The notes beneath the pieces were generated by a model. It saw only the letters and a list, made by a program, of their open reading frames with translations. It was not told the DNA's origin and made no database searches. A program made the translations under genes and the position numbers. From Acanthosoma haemorrhoidale (Eukaryota > Arthropoda > Insecta > Hemiptera > Acanthosomatidae), in NCBI GenBank assembly GCA_930367205.1, contig OV884015.1:35951288-36015287 (forward strand): a stretch of DNA of 64,000 nucleotides, given 5' to 3'. Below are positions 26,273 to 37,102 of this stretch, piece by piece. Numbering within the stretch: position 1 is the first letter of the stretch; the number at the start of each line of letters is the position of its first letter.

Positions 26273-27845
26273 TAAACATATAAAAAGGAAGTTTGGAAGG
26301 ACTCTACAGTAATTTTCAAAAATTTGTTTTTTTCTCTTAGAGTAAATTTGAAAATAAAGTCTTTTTTTTATTAGTGTTAGCTCTTAAGAATATTAACTTA
26401 CTTCTCATTGTATACAAAAATCTTGCTTAAAAAAATAAAATAAAATACCTAAAATATACAACTACAACTAATGTCCCTTTGCCAATTGGGCATATTGTGA
26501 AAGGTAAATCTTAAATAGCTTTAAGCCAAGCCATGGGGAAACATAAAAGTCGGAGAGAAGCTAGAACTTACTTGATAAGGGGCCAACGTTTTTCACATTT
26601 AGTTTATGATCATTATTTTTGTTTCTTTCCACCAAAAGTTACATAGCGTAATTGTATATTATACCGTAAACATCTAAGACAGAGGAACTTCGATTCTTAC
26701 ACCTGTTTAAAAGTGACGTATCTCCTTTTGTGTTCGGAAAATGCAAATTATATGCCGTAAATTGTAGGTCATACCAGTATTTCAATTCTTCATTTCCTAA
26801 ATACAATTAAACTGAATAAGGTGATATCGAACATTTTAGGTTTCTAATAGCACATGGTGGTTTCTGTACTTATTCATTAGTTGGAAAACGATTTCAACAG
26901 CCCACGACATTGGCAGGCTATAACAATAATATAACAGTGGAAAACATTAAAAGTGTACAAATTAAATATATAGAACAGTTGAAGTTGAAAAAAATTAAAA
27001 TATAAAATTACTTATGACATATAAATAAAAGGCTTAATGATTAAAATTAAGCCAAAACGATATCATATGCTTAAAATTGACAAATTTCATTATATTCGCC
27101 AATGATATTGAAGATTAAAGAACACTACCCACAACTAGATTTTATGGAGAAGAAACAATGTAAGTGGGGGGGGGTTAATGCAACACGATAGTACACAGCG
27201 ACCGGGCATTATTATCAATTTTAATATTAACAGTTTTACTACTGACAATTTTTTCGTGTAGTATCAGTATTTGAAAAAAAGTATCAGTGTTTGAAAATTT
27301 TTACCCATTTTAGCCAAATTTTATTCACACTGATGCTCCGATTTTCAAAGGTCAAACGCTAAAAATACTCGGAAGATCTACTTGACTGATGGTGCGGAAA
27401 AATACATTAAATACGGTCTCGAAAAATGATTATTTTTCAGTTATCAATTTTATTCAAATTTATATTAACCCTGGTGGGGGGTGGGGTAAATATTTTCTAA
27501 GCTATGGTTTAATTTTTTTAAGTTGAATTATTGCATTAGAACCATCACATAAACAGCATAATCTTAGATATTTCGGATCATACGTTTACAATTTCTGTTA
27601 GATTAATATCATTTCTAATGGCACTAAGTCTTGGTAAAACATACATAAAGTCAGACCAAAGACAATTACCGCGTAGATTTTTTAAAATTATAGCCTTTAT
27701 TCGCGGTTGACAATTACGTTCATAAACTTTTATACGATAAGGACACCAAGGATCGCATTGCTCAATGTTTCAAATTCTTTATAGAAAATCGACTTCATAA
27801 TTCATTTAACAAATAATCCAATAAGAGGCTAGCTGGAAAGAAAAA

Positions 27846-27925
27846 ATGCCGGACGGGCATAATCGGATGTGAACCCGTAACAGTATCGAGCGTAAGAAGC
27901 CGTCGCTTAGCTTTCCATTTCAGAG
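27846..27925 (-). repeat. tRNA-like SINE head or tRNA pseudogene
   Basis: On the minus strand AAGCTAAGCGACGG (27913-27900) resembles an A box and GGGTTCACATCC (from 27876) is a good B box (GGTTCRANNCC), 38 bases apart. A T run follows downstream, as a Pol III terminator would. The acceptor stem does not close convincingly. Confidence 0.5.
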
Positions 27926-30223
27926 CATTGGGTACACATCATCGTTTCGTTCTTGGGACTGGAAGGGACTTACTTGTCTTCACATTACCTAGAGCTCAAG
28001 TTGAAACTGAGCTTTTAAACTGATGAGAGGGCGGCTTTCGAAGAGTGTAGCTTACGACTAACAAGAGGTTGGTTGCTCAACGACAGTCTGGTACTCTGCA
28101 AGGGTATCGTCTTCCTAGCTTAGGACACACTTAGAAACGAACTTGAGAAACGAGGATCAGGTTCACAAAGATAATTGCCAAGAACAAAGGGGGAGGCTTC
28201 AAAACGAGTACGGAGAATCATTTCCCATCTGTCTACATGGAAGGAGAAATTCGATAAGAATCCATACAAAAATAAATAAACATAAAAAAATCAAGACATG
28301 TTCCTGGTTCGAGCTATCTCAACTCTAAGAAGCAATTTCAGAAAATTTCTATTTTTTTGTTTCTAAATGTTAAGAACAGCAACCTCAAAGCTAACAGAAT
28401 ATAAACATTGAAGAAGCAATTTGCTCCAGGAAGAATTGCCGTGTTATGTAGATTTTATTTTCTCTCAGCAACGAACTGGGTTCCAAAAAAAGTTTAATTA
28501 TCAGCAAGAAGTAGTTGACAAAGAAATAAAATAAAACCATGACAGTTGAATACCTATCTACCATGTCATTCTAGCAAGTTCACCCTAGTCATTGGTGCAT
28601 AGCTTAGACCAAGGGAAATTCTTCTCAAAGATCACCTGAGGGCGTTAAAAGCATTTTAAACACTTTCTTGTACAAAAAAGACGTTACCGAAAAATTTGGA
28701 ATACAAAAGAAAGTTTATATAAAATAAATAAATACAATATAATGATGATTAATGGATGACCCCTGGGGTTGTAATAAAAAACGAGAGAATTTAGAAATTT
28801 CAGAGGTTTTAATTGGCGTAGTTTCTAATCATCCATGATAAAAATAAAATAGATATAGAACCAAACAATTACTTCAAGGACATCTACAGTAAACAGAATA
28901 ATGTATTTTTGCTCTCAGTGAATAATGTGAATTAATAATAATACCATTTGATTAATGTGCCTTTTCTCTCTTCCGGCCATACCTTGTTATTTTTTCATCC
29001 ACGTTCTATGCCTTAAAATTCAACTATTAAATTAAAAAAAAAAGTACTCTCTTATGAATCTTTCTCCAAATAAGTCCGTTATTCTTCCTAAATTTTCCTC
29101 AACCATTACAGACATTTACAAAACTAAAAAATACAATTGACGTGATTGATGAAATAGATTCTTTTAAAGTTCTTATTTACTTATTTTTAACGTAGAGCTC
29201 GTTTTTGGAAGGGGTTAAATAAAAAGTCCACGACACGAGCAACAACACACAAAAGACATAGACAGTAAAAAAAACTAGTCTGAACGGGTACCTTTTGACA
29301 TGCGAAAAATTCGGTACAGCAATAAGCACAAATAAGAGTTTTTTTTATTAAGGGTGAAAAATGTGGGAAAATCAGCGATTCAGCCTTTTGTTTTTTGTTC
29401 TTTTCCTCACAACTTCTCAACTCAAAGAGCTAAATTATTAGTTGGCATTGAAGGGAATAAACCCCCAACATTCCTTCCGTTTAAACTAACACGCCAGTAA
29501 CGACTGTTAATGAGATATTTTAGTTGAAGATCATCTCTTCCAATGTCGGGATTTAACAACAACAAAAAATAATGAAGTTTAAGGGACAGAAATACTCACT
29601 ATAATAAAAAAATATACATTTTTTAAAATTACATATGTAAACATCTGTGATAAGTAAGTGAGGGGTTAAAGTCACATTTTCAACAATTCTGGCTCAAGTC
29701 CAGAAGTAAAGGGCTAAAAATCGAGAACTAAATAACAACCTCAATAGTTCGCTGCTTTTATCAACCTCAGAAATGTATTTGTTTACTTTCTCAATGGTGC
29801 AAGTCATTTTAAAATGTTTACTTCCCAATTACCTTATATCAAATCACATTTCAATAATCTGTCATGAAATGATGACTTCACTCTGAATTAAACCACCTCA
29901 ATTAGCTTGGAGCAAAGCTTGGCAAAAATAAACCAAAAAAAAAAATAAGCAAAGCTTGAAGCAAATTACCCTTAAAAAATGATACGTATTACAAACATTA
30001 TGTTTTCTAGGAAACTACCCCAATTTTCTTTTTTTCTATTTTTTTTTTTAAGCGATTTAGAGTGCAAGAAACAAATCCAATCATATTGTAGGATAGTTTG
30101 GTTGCCTTCAAACTATCAACAAATAATAATATTCTCACACCAGCTTGAAATAATGAGGGACAGAAAAAAATTCGAACATCAAGCGTATCCGATCCTTTCA
30201 ATCAATTCAAGTCCTGAGAACAA

Positions 30224-30929
30224 TAGTTAATGCCCCTTATTACTTCAGCAACAAAACAACATTTTCTTGAACCTTTCCAAGTTCATGAAATTTTATAGTA
30301 ACGTATCGAACCACCCTAATCCACTAGCACAGTCATTACACTGCGCCACTCATCCCTGTAATCCTCCTCGGAGACTATGCTACAAATACGTGACAGCGGG
30401 AGCCCTGGCAATGGCCAGTTTCTCCAATCAAGTCCACAGCGTCTGTGGCTCTCGCACTCTTAGTCAGCCTCCACTGGCTCGTATCCGGGGACGTGGCTAA
30501 ACGGAGCTCACTTTTTTAAACTGAAGGTGAGCCCCATCACCTTGTAATGTATTTATGTCTTTTCCTTTTAACTTCAATCTTATATATGTAACTCAACTTC
30601 CTTCAAATGCATCTGCGCATGGCAGAATGAGGAGAAAAATTTGTTAGTTCTTGTTCATTGATTGTTCATATTTTCACATTGTAAAATTCAAAGGGGTTAA
30701 GGAAAAAAAAAACGGAGGAGCGTGGGGGACTTCTTTCTCTTTCGCGTGCGAGGGAGATGACAACCATGTGGATTTGGAAGGTCGCTGGGCTTTTTTAAAT
30801 ACTGAATATGAATGAGCGAGTGAACGAAAATTGTAAAAAAGGTATTAATGAGAACATTTATCACGATTACTTATTGCCCAATAATGCAGATTGTAATTTT
30901 ATCACAATAAAGAAGGAATGGGACAGAAA
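30224..30929 (+). repeat. Family A LTR-like repeat, nearly full length, split by an insertion
   Basis: Begins AGTTAATGCCCC and runs through all family blocks to tcacaataaagaagg. The 203-bp insert and its duplicated 8 bases interrupt it. Without them it is about 500 bp. The AGTTA start matches the LTR convention of elements 1 and 2, and the aataaag near its end would be a polyadenylation signal. Confidence 0.75.
30507..30709 (+). mobile_element. 203-bp poly(A) insertion with 8-bp target duplication inside a family A LTR
   Basis: AAACGGAG is present at 30499-30506 and again at 30710-30717. Between them lie 203 bases ending in a run of A. Removing the insert and one duplication restores the family A order (compare 56.0-56.4 and 62.3-62.6 kb). 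The insert shares gtgagccccatcacctt with the LINE 3' ends at 42.9 and 58.3 kb, so I read it as a severely truncated LINE tail. Confidence 0.8.
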
Positions 30930-31625
30930 CCTTTAGCTCTGGACTTGATATAAAAGAAAGCAATCCTGTATAAATTGTGAAAAACCTAGAGAAAATATTT
31001 CATTCACTGCCACAACAGGTTGCATTCGTACAGACATTTATTACGCGACATGTCACATTTGCAGCGCTGTAAGCTCCCGCACGACCCCATTTTTTACTAG
31101 CAGCTCCGGAAATAAATCTTAGCGATCCAACCGCTGCAACCTAGACATTGGTATGTCTACTTCTGAGTACCTCGTATTTTTGCACCTGAGCCAACTTGGC
31201 ATCAGATATCGCTGAAACTACTGCCACGGATATATTGTCTGGTCAATCAGGTATTCCTGCTTTTGCGTACTGTAACGCATCTTTCTAATTTGCACAGCGC
31301 CTATTCAGCATACAATCTCCCTCACTGTGTCGTTATATGACCTCATCAGAAAAGCGATCATACAATTTTACTACATCAAGTTAAGTGCAAAGCGTCACAT
31401 AATTGGAAAAATGAGTTCCCCTGATATCATTTAATTTACTATACATTTATAATTCATAGGCTAATAAAATTGGAGAGATATTGATAAATAAATGACCTTT
31501 ACGTATTTTTATAGGAGTTTGTTTCCCACGTTGTCATAAAATAACGATTCAAGGTCCGACAGGGTGAGCACAAACAACCTACATATATACTTCAAGGCGT
31601 ATTTTGTTGCCTGCTTAATTTAATT
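30930..31625. other. Unannotated stretch between two family A copies
   Basis: A less AT-rich patch at 31,020-31,340 with no frame or family match inside the window. It could be an unrecognised repeat. Confidence 0.4.
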
Positions 31626-31776
31626 ACGGTGGATTTGGGAGGTCTCTGGGCTGTTTGTACATACTGTATGAATGAGCGAGTGAATTAAAATAGTAAATAT
31701 GGTATGAATGAGAACATTAATCACAAATACATATAGCCCAATAAGGCAGATTGTAATTTTATCACAATAAAGAAGT
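31626..31776 (+). repeat. Family A LTR-like repeat, 3' part
   Basis: Holds gtggatttgggaggtctctg, tgtatgaatgagcgagtg, atggtatgaatgagaac and aggcagattgtaatttta followed by tcacaataaagaag. Confidence 0.75.
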
Positions 31777-31909
31777 TCATATATATATATAATTTAATTA
31801 CAATGATTGAAATTCTTCAAAACGAGAGTGCTTTGATTTTTTTATTTCAAATAGTTTAATGTTTTACCCCATACCTCAAAAACAATTATAAACTTTTTTT
31901 TTTCATTGA

Positions 31910-32745
31910 TTTAGGACATAGCAACTACAAGGGCCATTTATACCCGCTTATACACGATAATTTTCTTGATGTTATGTTTTATTAATTATTTTAAGTTTCA
32001 TGTTAATTATTATTTTATAGCACTTAGAAAGAAATTAGTGAACGTATTTTGGTGTTTTGATAATTTTTTTTTTCCTTAGCTCTCTCAAACTTATAAAAAT
32101 AGGATGTGGGAAAATAAAGGAAAAATATTTTGGGCTAATGAGTGCCTTTCACTAAGGGGAGTCCCCCATTTGAAGGATGTATGAGAAGGATATAGAGTGT
32201 GGAATGCCTAAAGGAGGCGGGTGGAATCGGGAAGGTAGTGAGAGTCTACCGAGGGTGGAGCCTAGGGGTACCAAGGCAATAGTTTGTAGTCGGCCAGGTC
32301 AAGCCAGGCCCGCCTGAAATAAGTTGGCCTCTCGGCCGGAAGGTCGACCCTGCTTAAACAGGTAGATGGGGTCTTGTAGCTCCAGTTGAGTCGGCCTCGA
32401 TCTCTCGGCTGGGTGTAGATCTTCAGTCTCCGTCAGGGGGCTAGGGTTCGATCACGTCCATCTGTCTCCAGGCTTCGGCGGTCCAGCAGTGCTTCCATCT
32501 GACGGGCATTGGTGTTGGTTGAAGGTCGGAGAATAGTGGGTTGTGGCTGTGTCGGAGTGAGTCAAAAAATTTGATGTGCCTTCTCTTGATGAAATCTTGA
32601 ATGGTGAGCACTTCAAATTTTTTATGCATCTCATCTGCCTTCATTCGGTCGAACGGGGTATGTTTGAGGGAGGTTTTGATAATATTAAACAAAGAGAATT
32701 TATGTCTTATGGACCCGAGTCCACTAGCGAGAACAAAGCCTGGGG
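31910..32745 (+). repeat. Family E repeat, copy 2, interrupted by a LINE
   Basis: Left part 31910-32064 (ttaggacatagcaactac to gtgttttgataat) and right part 32685-32745 (cttatggacccgagtcc, tagcgagaacaaagcc) are contiguous in the copy at 53.1 kb. The 609-bp LINE sits between them. Confidence 0.62.
32065..32673 (-). mobile_element. 5'-truncated LINE insertion with 11-bp target duplication
   Basis: A 609-bp insertion on the minus strand. GTTTTGATAAT stands on both sides (32054-32064 and 32674-32684), and a T run at the left edge (about 32062-32073) is the poly(A) tail on the minus strand. The coding part (minus strand, to a stop at 32441) holds the C-terminus of a LINE ORF2 with RRHIKFFDSL, the same block found at 42.7 and 58.5 kb. 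The rest is 3' untranslated. Truncation at the 5' end, the tail and the duplication together are the signature of LINE target-primed insertion. The host sequence is a family E repeat copy. Confidence 0.85.
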
Positions 32746-34570
32746 TCGACTGGGGAGCACAGGCGGCACCCCAGTCCCGCTTGTCTGGTACTCAGGACAT
32801 GTAATCTCATTTTAAGGACACTAGGATTAATCGGAGGATGTGGGTAATAACCATGATGCCTACTAATAATATTTCATACATCTCCACAGTTCACTGACAA
32901 TTTCGTAGTTGCTGTGAACGTTCATGGAAAAGCACAAAATTATAAACTTTATTGCTTGAATTACTGCACCTTAAATAAACCTACAACAGAATTATTTATT
33001 AAAACAAATTATTCAGACCAAATAAATAGTTCTATCAACTCTATAGCATGAAATCCGTAAGGTGTGGTTAATCACAAAAAAAAATTCTTTAGAATAGATT
33101 ATTTATGCTTGGGGATTGCTACTCATAGATATGTGGAATGACTTCAGTGTTTCGCATCGAAGCTCTTGGTCAAGACAAAAAAGTATTTTACGATTTTTGC
33201 GATCCTACTTGACTAACTATAAGTGAGATATATCCGATGATTTTTTTTGTTTGAGTAGCTTTATTTCCATTTGTCTTATTTTTATTTAGATGCTATTTGT
33301 TCGGAATCGGTAAGCTCATATAGACCGTCCTCAGTTCCATTCTCAGTTTTGAGATTAGCTCACAGAAAACAAAATCACCATCTAAAAAAGGGCTTTAACC
33401 TGATAATAACCCACTCTATTTGTGGGGCATAACAGGGAGATAAACAAAAACAACAGCAGAAAAGTTTGTTGTTCGTAGGGGGGATGTACTTCTATGAATG
33501 TATCTAGTACATCTGCTGGCTAGGATAACTATGAAAATAAATAAGGGGAGCTTGTTTTTCTTATTAAGCAAAATAAATGGTTGTTTTCGAGAAAGGCTTG
33601 TTGCCGTTGGCTACAACCACCGTTTGCGGATAATGATACCATGCCCTTCCTTTTGTTATTTATTTATTCCTTGTCGGCAGCATGGAGTGGTTTCATCTGA
33701 TATAGCGCTATTACCTACCGTCAATAGGAATATGTATCCTGTATGATGACGTTTGTAGCTTTTGGCAGAGATGGGCGAGGCAAAGAATGGTATTTAGTCT
33801 GGAATAAAAACATTCATGATTAAATATTGAATATGACGGTTAGTCATTGGTGAATCGGCATGGATAACAGTTGACCATGGGTTGGAGGTTGGCAAAGCCA
33901 CGGCCATGTATATTATAAAGACATTTTTATGATCAAATTAAATTTATTTATTAGAATCAGCTTGATTTTAAGAGAGTGAGTTTTTGGTTGAAATCATCCG
34001 AACAGAGTCGCATAGGGGAACATAGTAAGATATCTAGGGGTAGCCCCTTGGACTTTTTGGAAAAAAAATACTTTTATTATGATTACCATTATAAGAGGCA
34101 GAGCTGTTCGTGCAACTCGTGGTGTACTCTCGTACTAGTTACATTTTGATTGATTGCTAATTTAGATATTAGAGTGTGTTTTTCAAGGATCAGCAGTTTC
34201 TCATCCTTCTTTAATTTTCACCTGTTTGCTTTCTAAAGCACCGTGTTTTTTTTTGTAGCGTGTGGCGGTATTCATTGATAGATGAATAGTTGATGTATGT
34301 GCTTAATTCATTGGATAATAAATGTACAAAAAAATTGTTTATATTTACTTTATTAACTTTTATTCATGTCATTACATCTCATAGGGAAATGCTTAATGTC
34401 TTGGCACATTACAACATTTTTATTTTATGTCACCAATGCTATTCTGTACTTTATTCCATATTCCGTTATATTTCATTTTCAATTGCGTTTTTCTCTATTT
34501 GAAGAAAGTAATCTATGGACTCTGTGTGGTTAAAATCAATCTGTTGTAAAATAATCGAGATAACAAAATA
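32746..34570. other. Unannotated stretch
   Basis: An 82-codon frame at 33498-33746 and others of that size carry no motif. Nothing else seen. Confidence 0.5.
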
Positions 34571-34680
34571 AGTTAACAAGATTCAAAACTTTATTGCAAT
34601 AAAATTACAATCTGCCTTATCGGGCAATAAGTAATTGTGATAAATGTTCTCATTCATACCGTAGATAATTTACATATAAA
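34571..34680 (-). repeat. Family A LTR-like repeat, 3' terminal fragment
   Basis: On the plus strand starts agttaacaagattcaaaac, then ttattgcaataaaattac, the reverse of the family 3' end. It shows that the family ends GTTAACT, the same terminal form as the gypsy-type LTRs here. Confidence 0.7.
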
Positions 34681-36305
34681 TAACATATATAAGTAATAAT
34701 ATGGATGAATAATACGAATAATTCCACCCTATAGGCATGGTTGTTTTTATTCTAGCTGGACTGTTTTGTCCGAATGGGGATGTGTACCTGGCGAGGAGGC
34801 CAGGGGGTGGAAGGGGGAGCTACCGTTGTCAATGATATATTGATTTCTGAGCGCAGACCGATTGTGCTCCGATCGCCAGATTACTGTTGCTCTAGTTAAA
34901 GCCATCTTTGAACACATACCGCACAATTGCTTCTCTGAGCCGATACTTCTATTCAGCTTTTAAGCCGTGATAATTCTTTGAGATCGCGGATACAGCAGGG
35001 TTGCCTATATGTACTACCTATATGATCGTGGTCGTACTGTCATGGGAAAAAAAAACAAATACAATTCTAATGACGTCTTCTCGCCGACGGACTGGATATC
35101 ATCGACTTGCAAATAGGGTATTATCTGTAGCCCAAGTGCATGTTATTCAGATTCAATCAGCGTGTTATGCAATAAGTGTATTACCTTCCTTCTTCCGGTA
35201 AACGCATCGACCAAGATGCTCAGGTAGTCTTAAGACGTACATTATTATGTTAGACCTAATAACAGTGGGCCCTGTCCAGTAGAACGCTGAAGTCCGTGGA
35301 AATACCAGTGCTTTCAGATTATTGAATTTTTTTGTTGTATTTTATTTAAATTATAAAGTTGAACATATTAGCTTGATTAAATTATAATTTATTTATTAAT
35401 GCAGCATATGTCATACATATATCAGAGCGATATGTGAATTCCAATTTTTAATTAAGTAAATAAATATCTAACCTATACAAAAAATAAATAAATAAAACCT
35501 TGGCGTAACACCTCGTCAACAGGTAAGGAGTAGAGAAAGGTTGACACCACCATCAGGTTCACCTACGTTGGTAGATTGTGCGCTAAGGTGTGCTCCAATG
35601 CTACTTCTCAATAAATTTGGTTTTCTTAATCGGATTTGTAGCTATATTTTTCAAGTATCTCGTTCCTACCCCTCACGAGGTAAACATTATACCAGAACAG
35701 ATCCATGCCTCCTCCCAAAAAAAAAAAAAAATCCTTGGGCGTTTGTAGGATCTGAACTCCGGAGCTCAAAACCAGTGTGGCAACCACTAAGCTAGGGGGG
35801 AGACTAGAGGTAAATCTTGTGAAACTACCGCAAATTCATATAAATAGATTTTATAAATTTAATGTGTTTGGCTGGTATATCATCAATTTTAATGTTTATA
35901 AATCAATTGTGTCAACTTGTTAATAATTTTACTTTTAAACTATTCTATGTCCTAACTGTGTAACACTTTAAATAAATAACAATCTCACTTTAGAACTTAT
36001 TAATATTCTTATCAAATGATTGTTAATTTTAGCACTGAGGATGACTGCCAAATGCGCTTTGCCAATTATATAACCTTGAGAAAAGACATAAGCTTACATT
36101 TCTTAAACATGAAACATGTTTGAGGGGTTCCTCATCAGCATATAATATCTTTTAATACAATAACTAACACGTTAAATATTACGTGAGCTATGAAATTTAA
36201 CGCACCATCGGACACGTCAAGTGGAGCTTCAACGATTTTTTTTTTGTGGATTTTGGTCTTGAAGGTCATTTCTATGATTATTTAGTCTGAGAAGAGTAAG
36301 AATAT
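34681..36305. other. Unannotated stretch containing one SINE head
   Basis: Besides the tRNA-like head at 35.7 kb, 36,030-36,145 has a ctgaggatgactgcc...gaaacatgtttgagggg pattern that recalls hairpin-bearing retroelement ends, too degraded to call. Confidence 0.4.
35702..35802 (-). repeat. tRNA-like SINE head with T-run
   Basis: On the minus strand TAGCTTAGTGG (35794-35784) is a textbook A box and GGAGTTCAGATCC (35760-35748) a good B box, 34 bases apart. The minus strand then enters a run of 15 T (35731-35717). The best Pol III promoter pair in the window. Confidence 0.55.
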
Positions 36306-37102
36306 CTCAATAACATTACCCAAATATAAATCATTGTAAATATGCTAAACAATAAAACATGCTGCCAGGGCCAATTAGTTATATGAGCTGGGACACCAGC
36401 AGTCAAACAGGTATAAAACCGAACCGCCGGAAGATCCTCCCGGTTTATTGTCAGGGAACAAAGGAACCGCACATCATTGGGTACTACAATAGCAATCCTT
36501 ATTGGCTACTGACAAGGCCAGCTGGGTATTTAAGGTCGGCGGTTTGGGTCCTGTATATCATTCTCCTGACAAGTAAACTGGCTCGTGGCTCCTGCTTGAA
36601 ACTCTGAAACTTGGCTGCTTCTTTATGAAAAACCTCTGCATCTCTTCTCTGAGTTTTAGTCCGGCGTTGTCAGACCCCACACCTTCCTAGTGGGAATCTC
36701 TGCCTTCGTCTTGCTAAATCTAGCACCTCCTTGGGAGAGACCTCTCCCTAGTGGACAACAGTTGTCGTGGCCCTGCAAACTTACCAAGCAGTGTTTCCCG
36801 CGGCGATTCAGTCCACCTCTCTCCGGTTCACACTCGCCTTCGGGATCCGGATGGTTTTCGCCTACCCTTAGACATTGAGTGTGAATTCGTCGTCATTCCA
36901 AGACCACAAAAACTACCTATACACCTACCCTGTTCCTCTTCTCCTGAACATAGTGCTTTGTCGGGGCACATAACTATCAAAAAAATGGAGTCAGATAGTA
37001 AAGCCGTCATGAAACGATTGTCCTGGTTATAAACCCAAACAACCCTCACTTTGTCACCAGGGCTAGGGTAACTAGGCACCCCCCTCGTGACGACCCGACA
37101 GT
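36306..37102 (+). repeat. Family B repeat, full-length copy
   Basis: About 0.8 kb, shared almost base for base with 41985-42718. Starts aataacattaccc, contains gagctgggacaccagc, a TATA-like gtatttaaggtcgg, gtccggcgttgtcagacccc, tagtggacaacagttgtcg and ends cgtgacgacccgaca. The TATA-like box with a possible start about 30 bases on suggests a Pol II promoter, so a solo LTR is one reading. Both copies share sequence upstream of any TG start I can propose, and no target duplication is clear, so class is open. Short open frames inside are not conserved between copies as genes. Confidence 0.72.

Larger units (their letters stand above)
24934..30223. other. Mostly unannotated stretch
   Basis: Apart from the hammerhead-like motif (26.2 kb) and the tRNA-like head (27.9 kb) I see no element. 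Open frames are short and without motifs. Confidence 0.45.
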
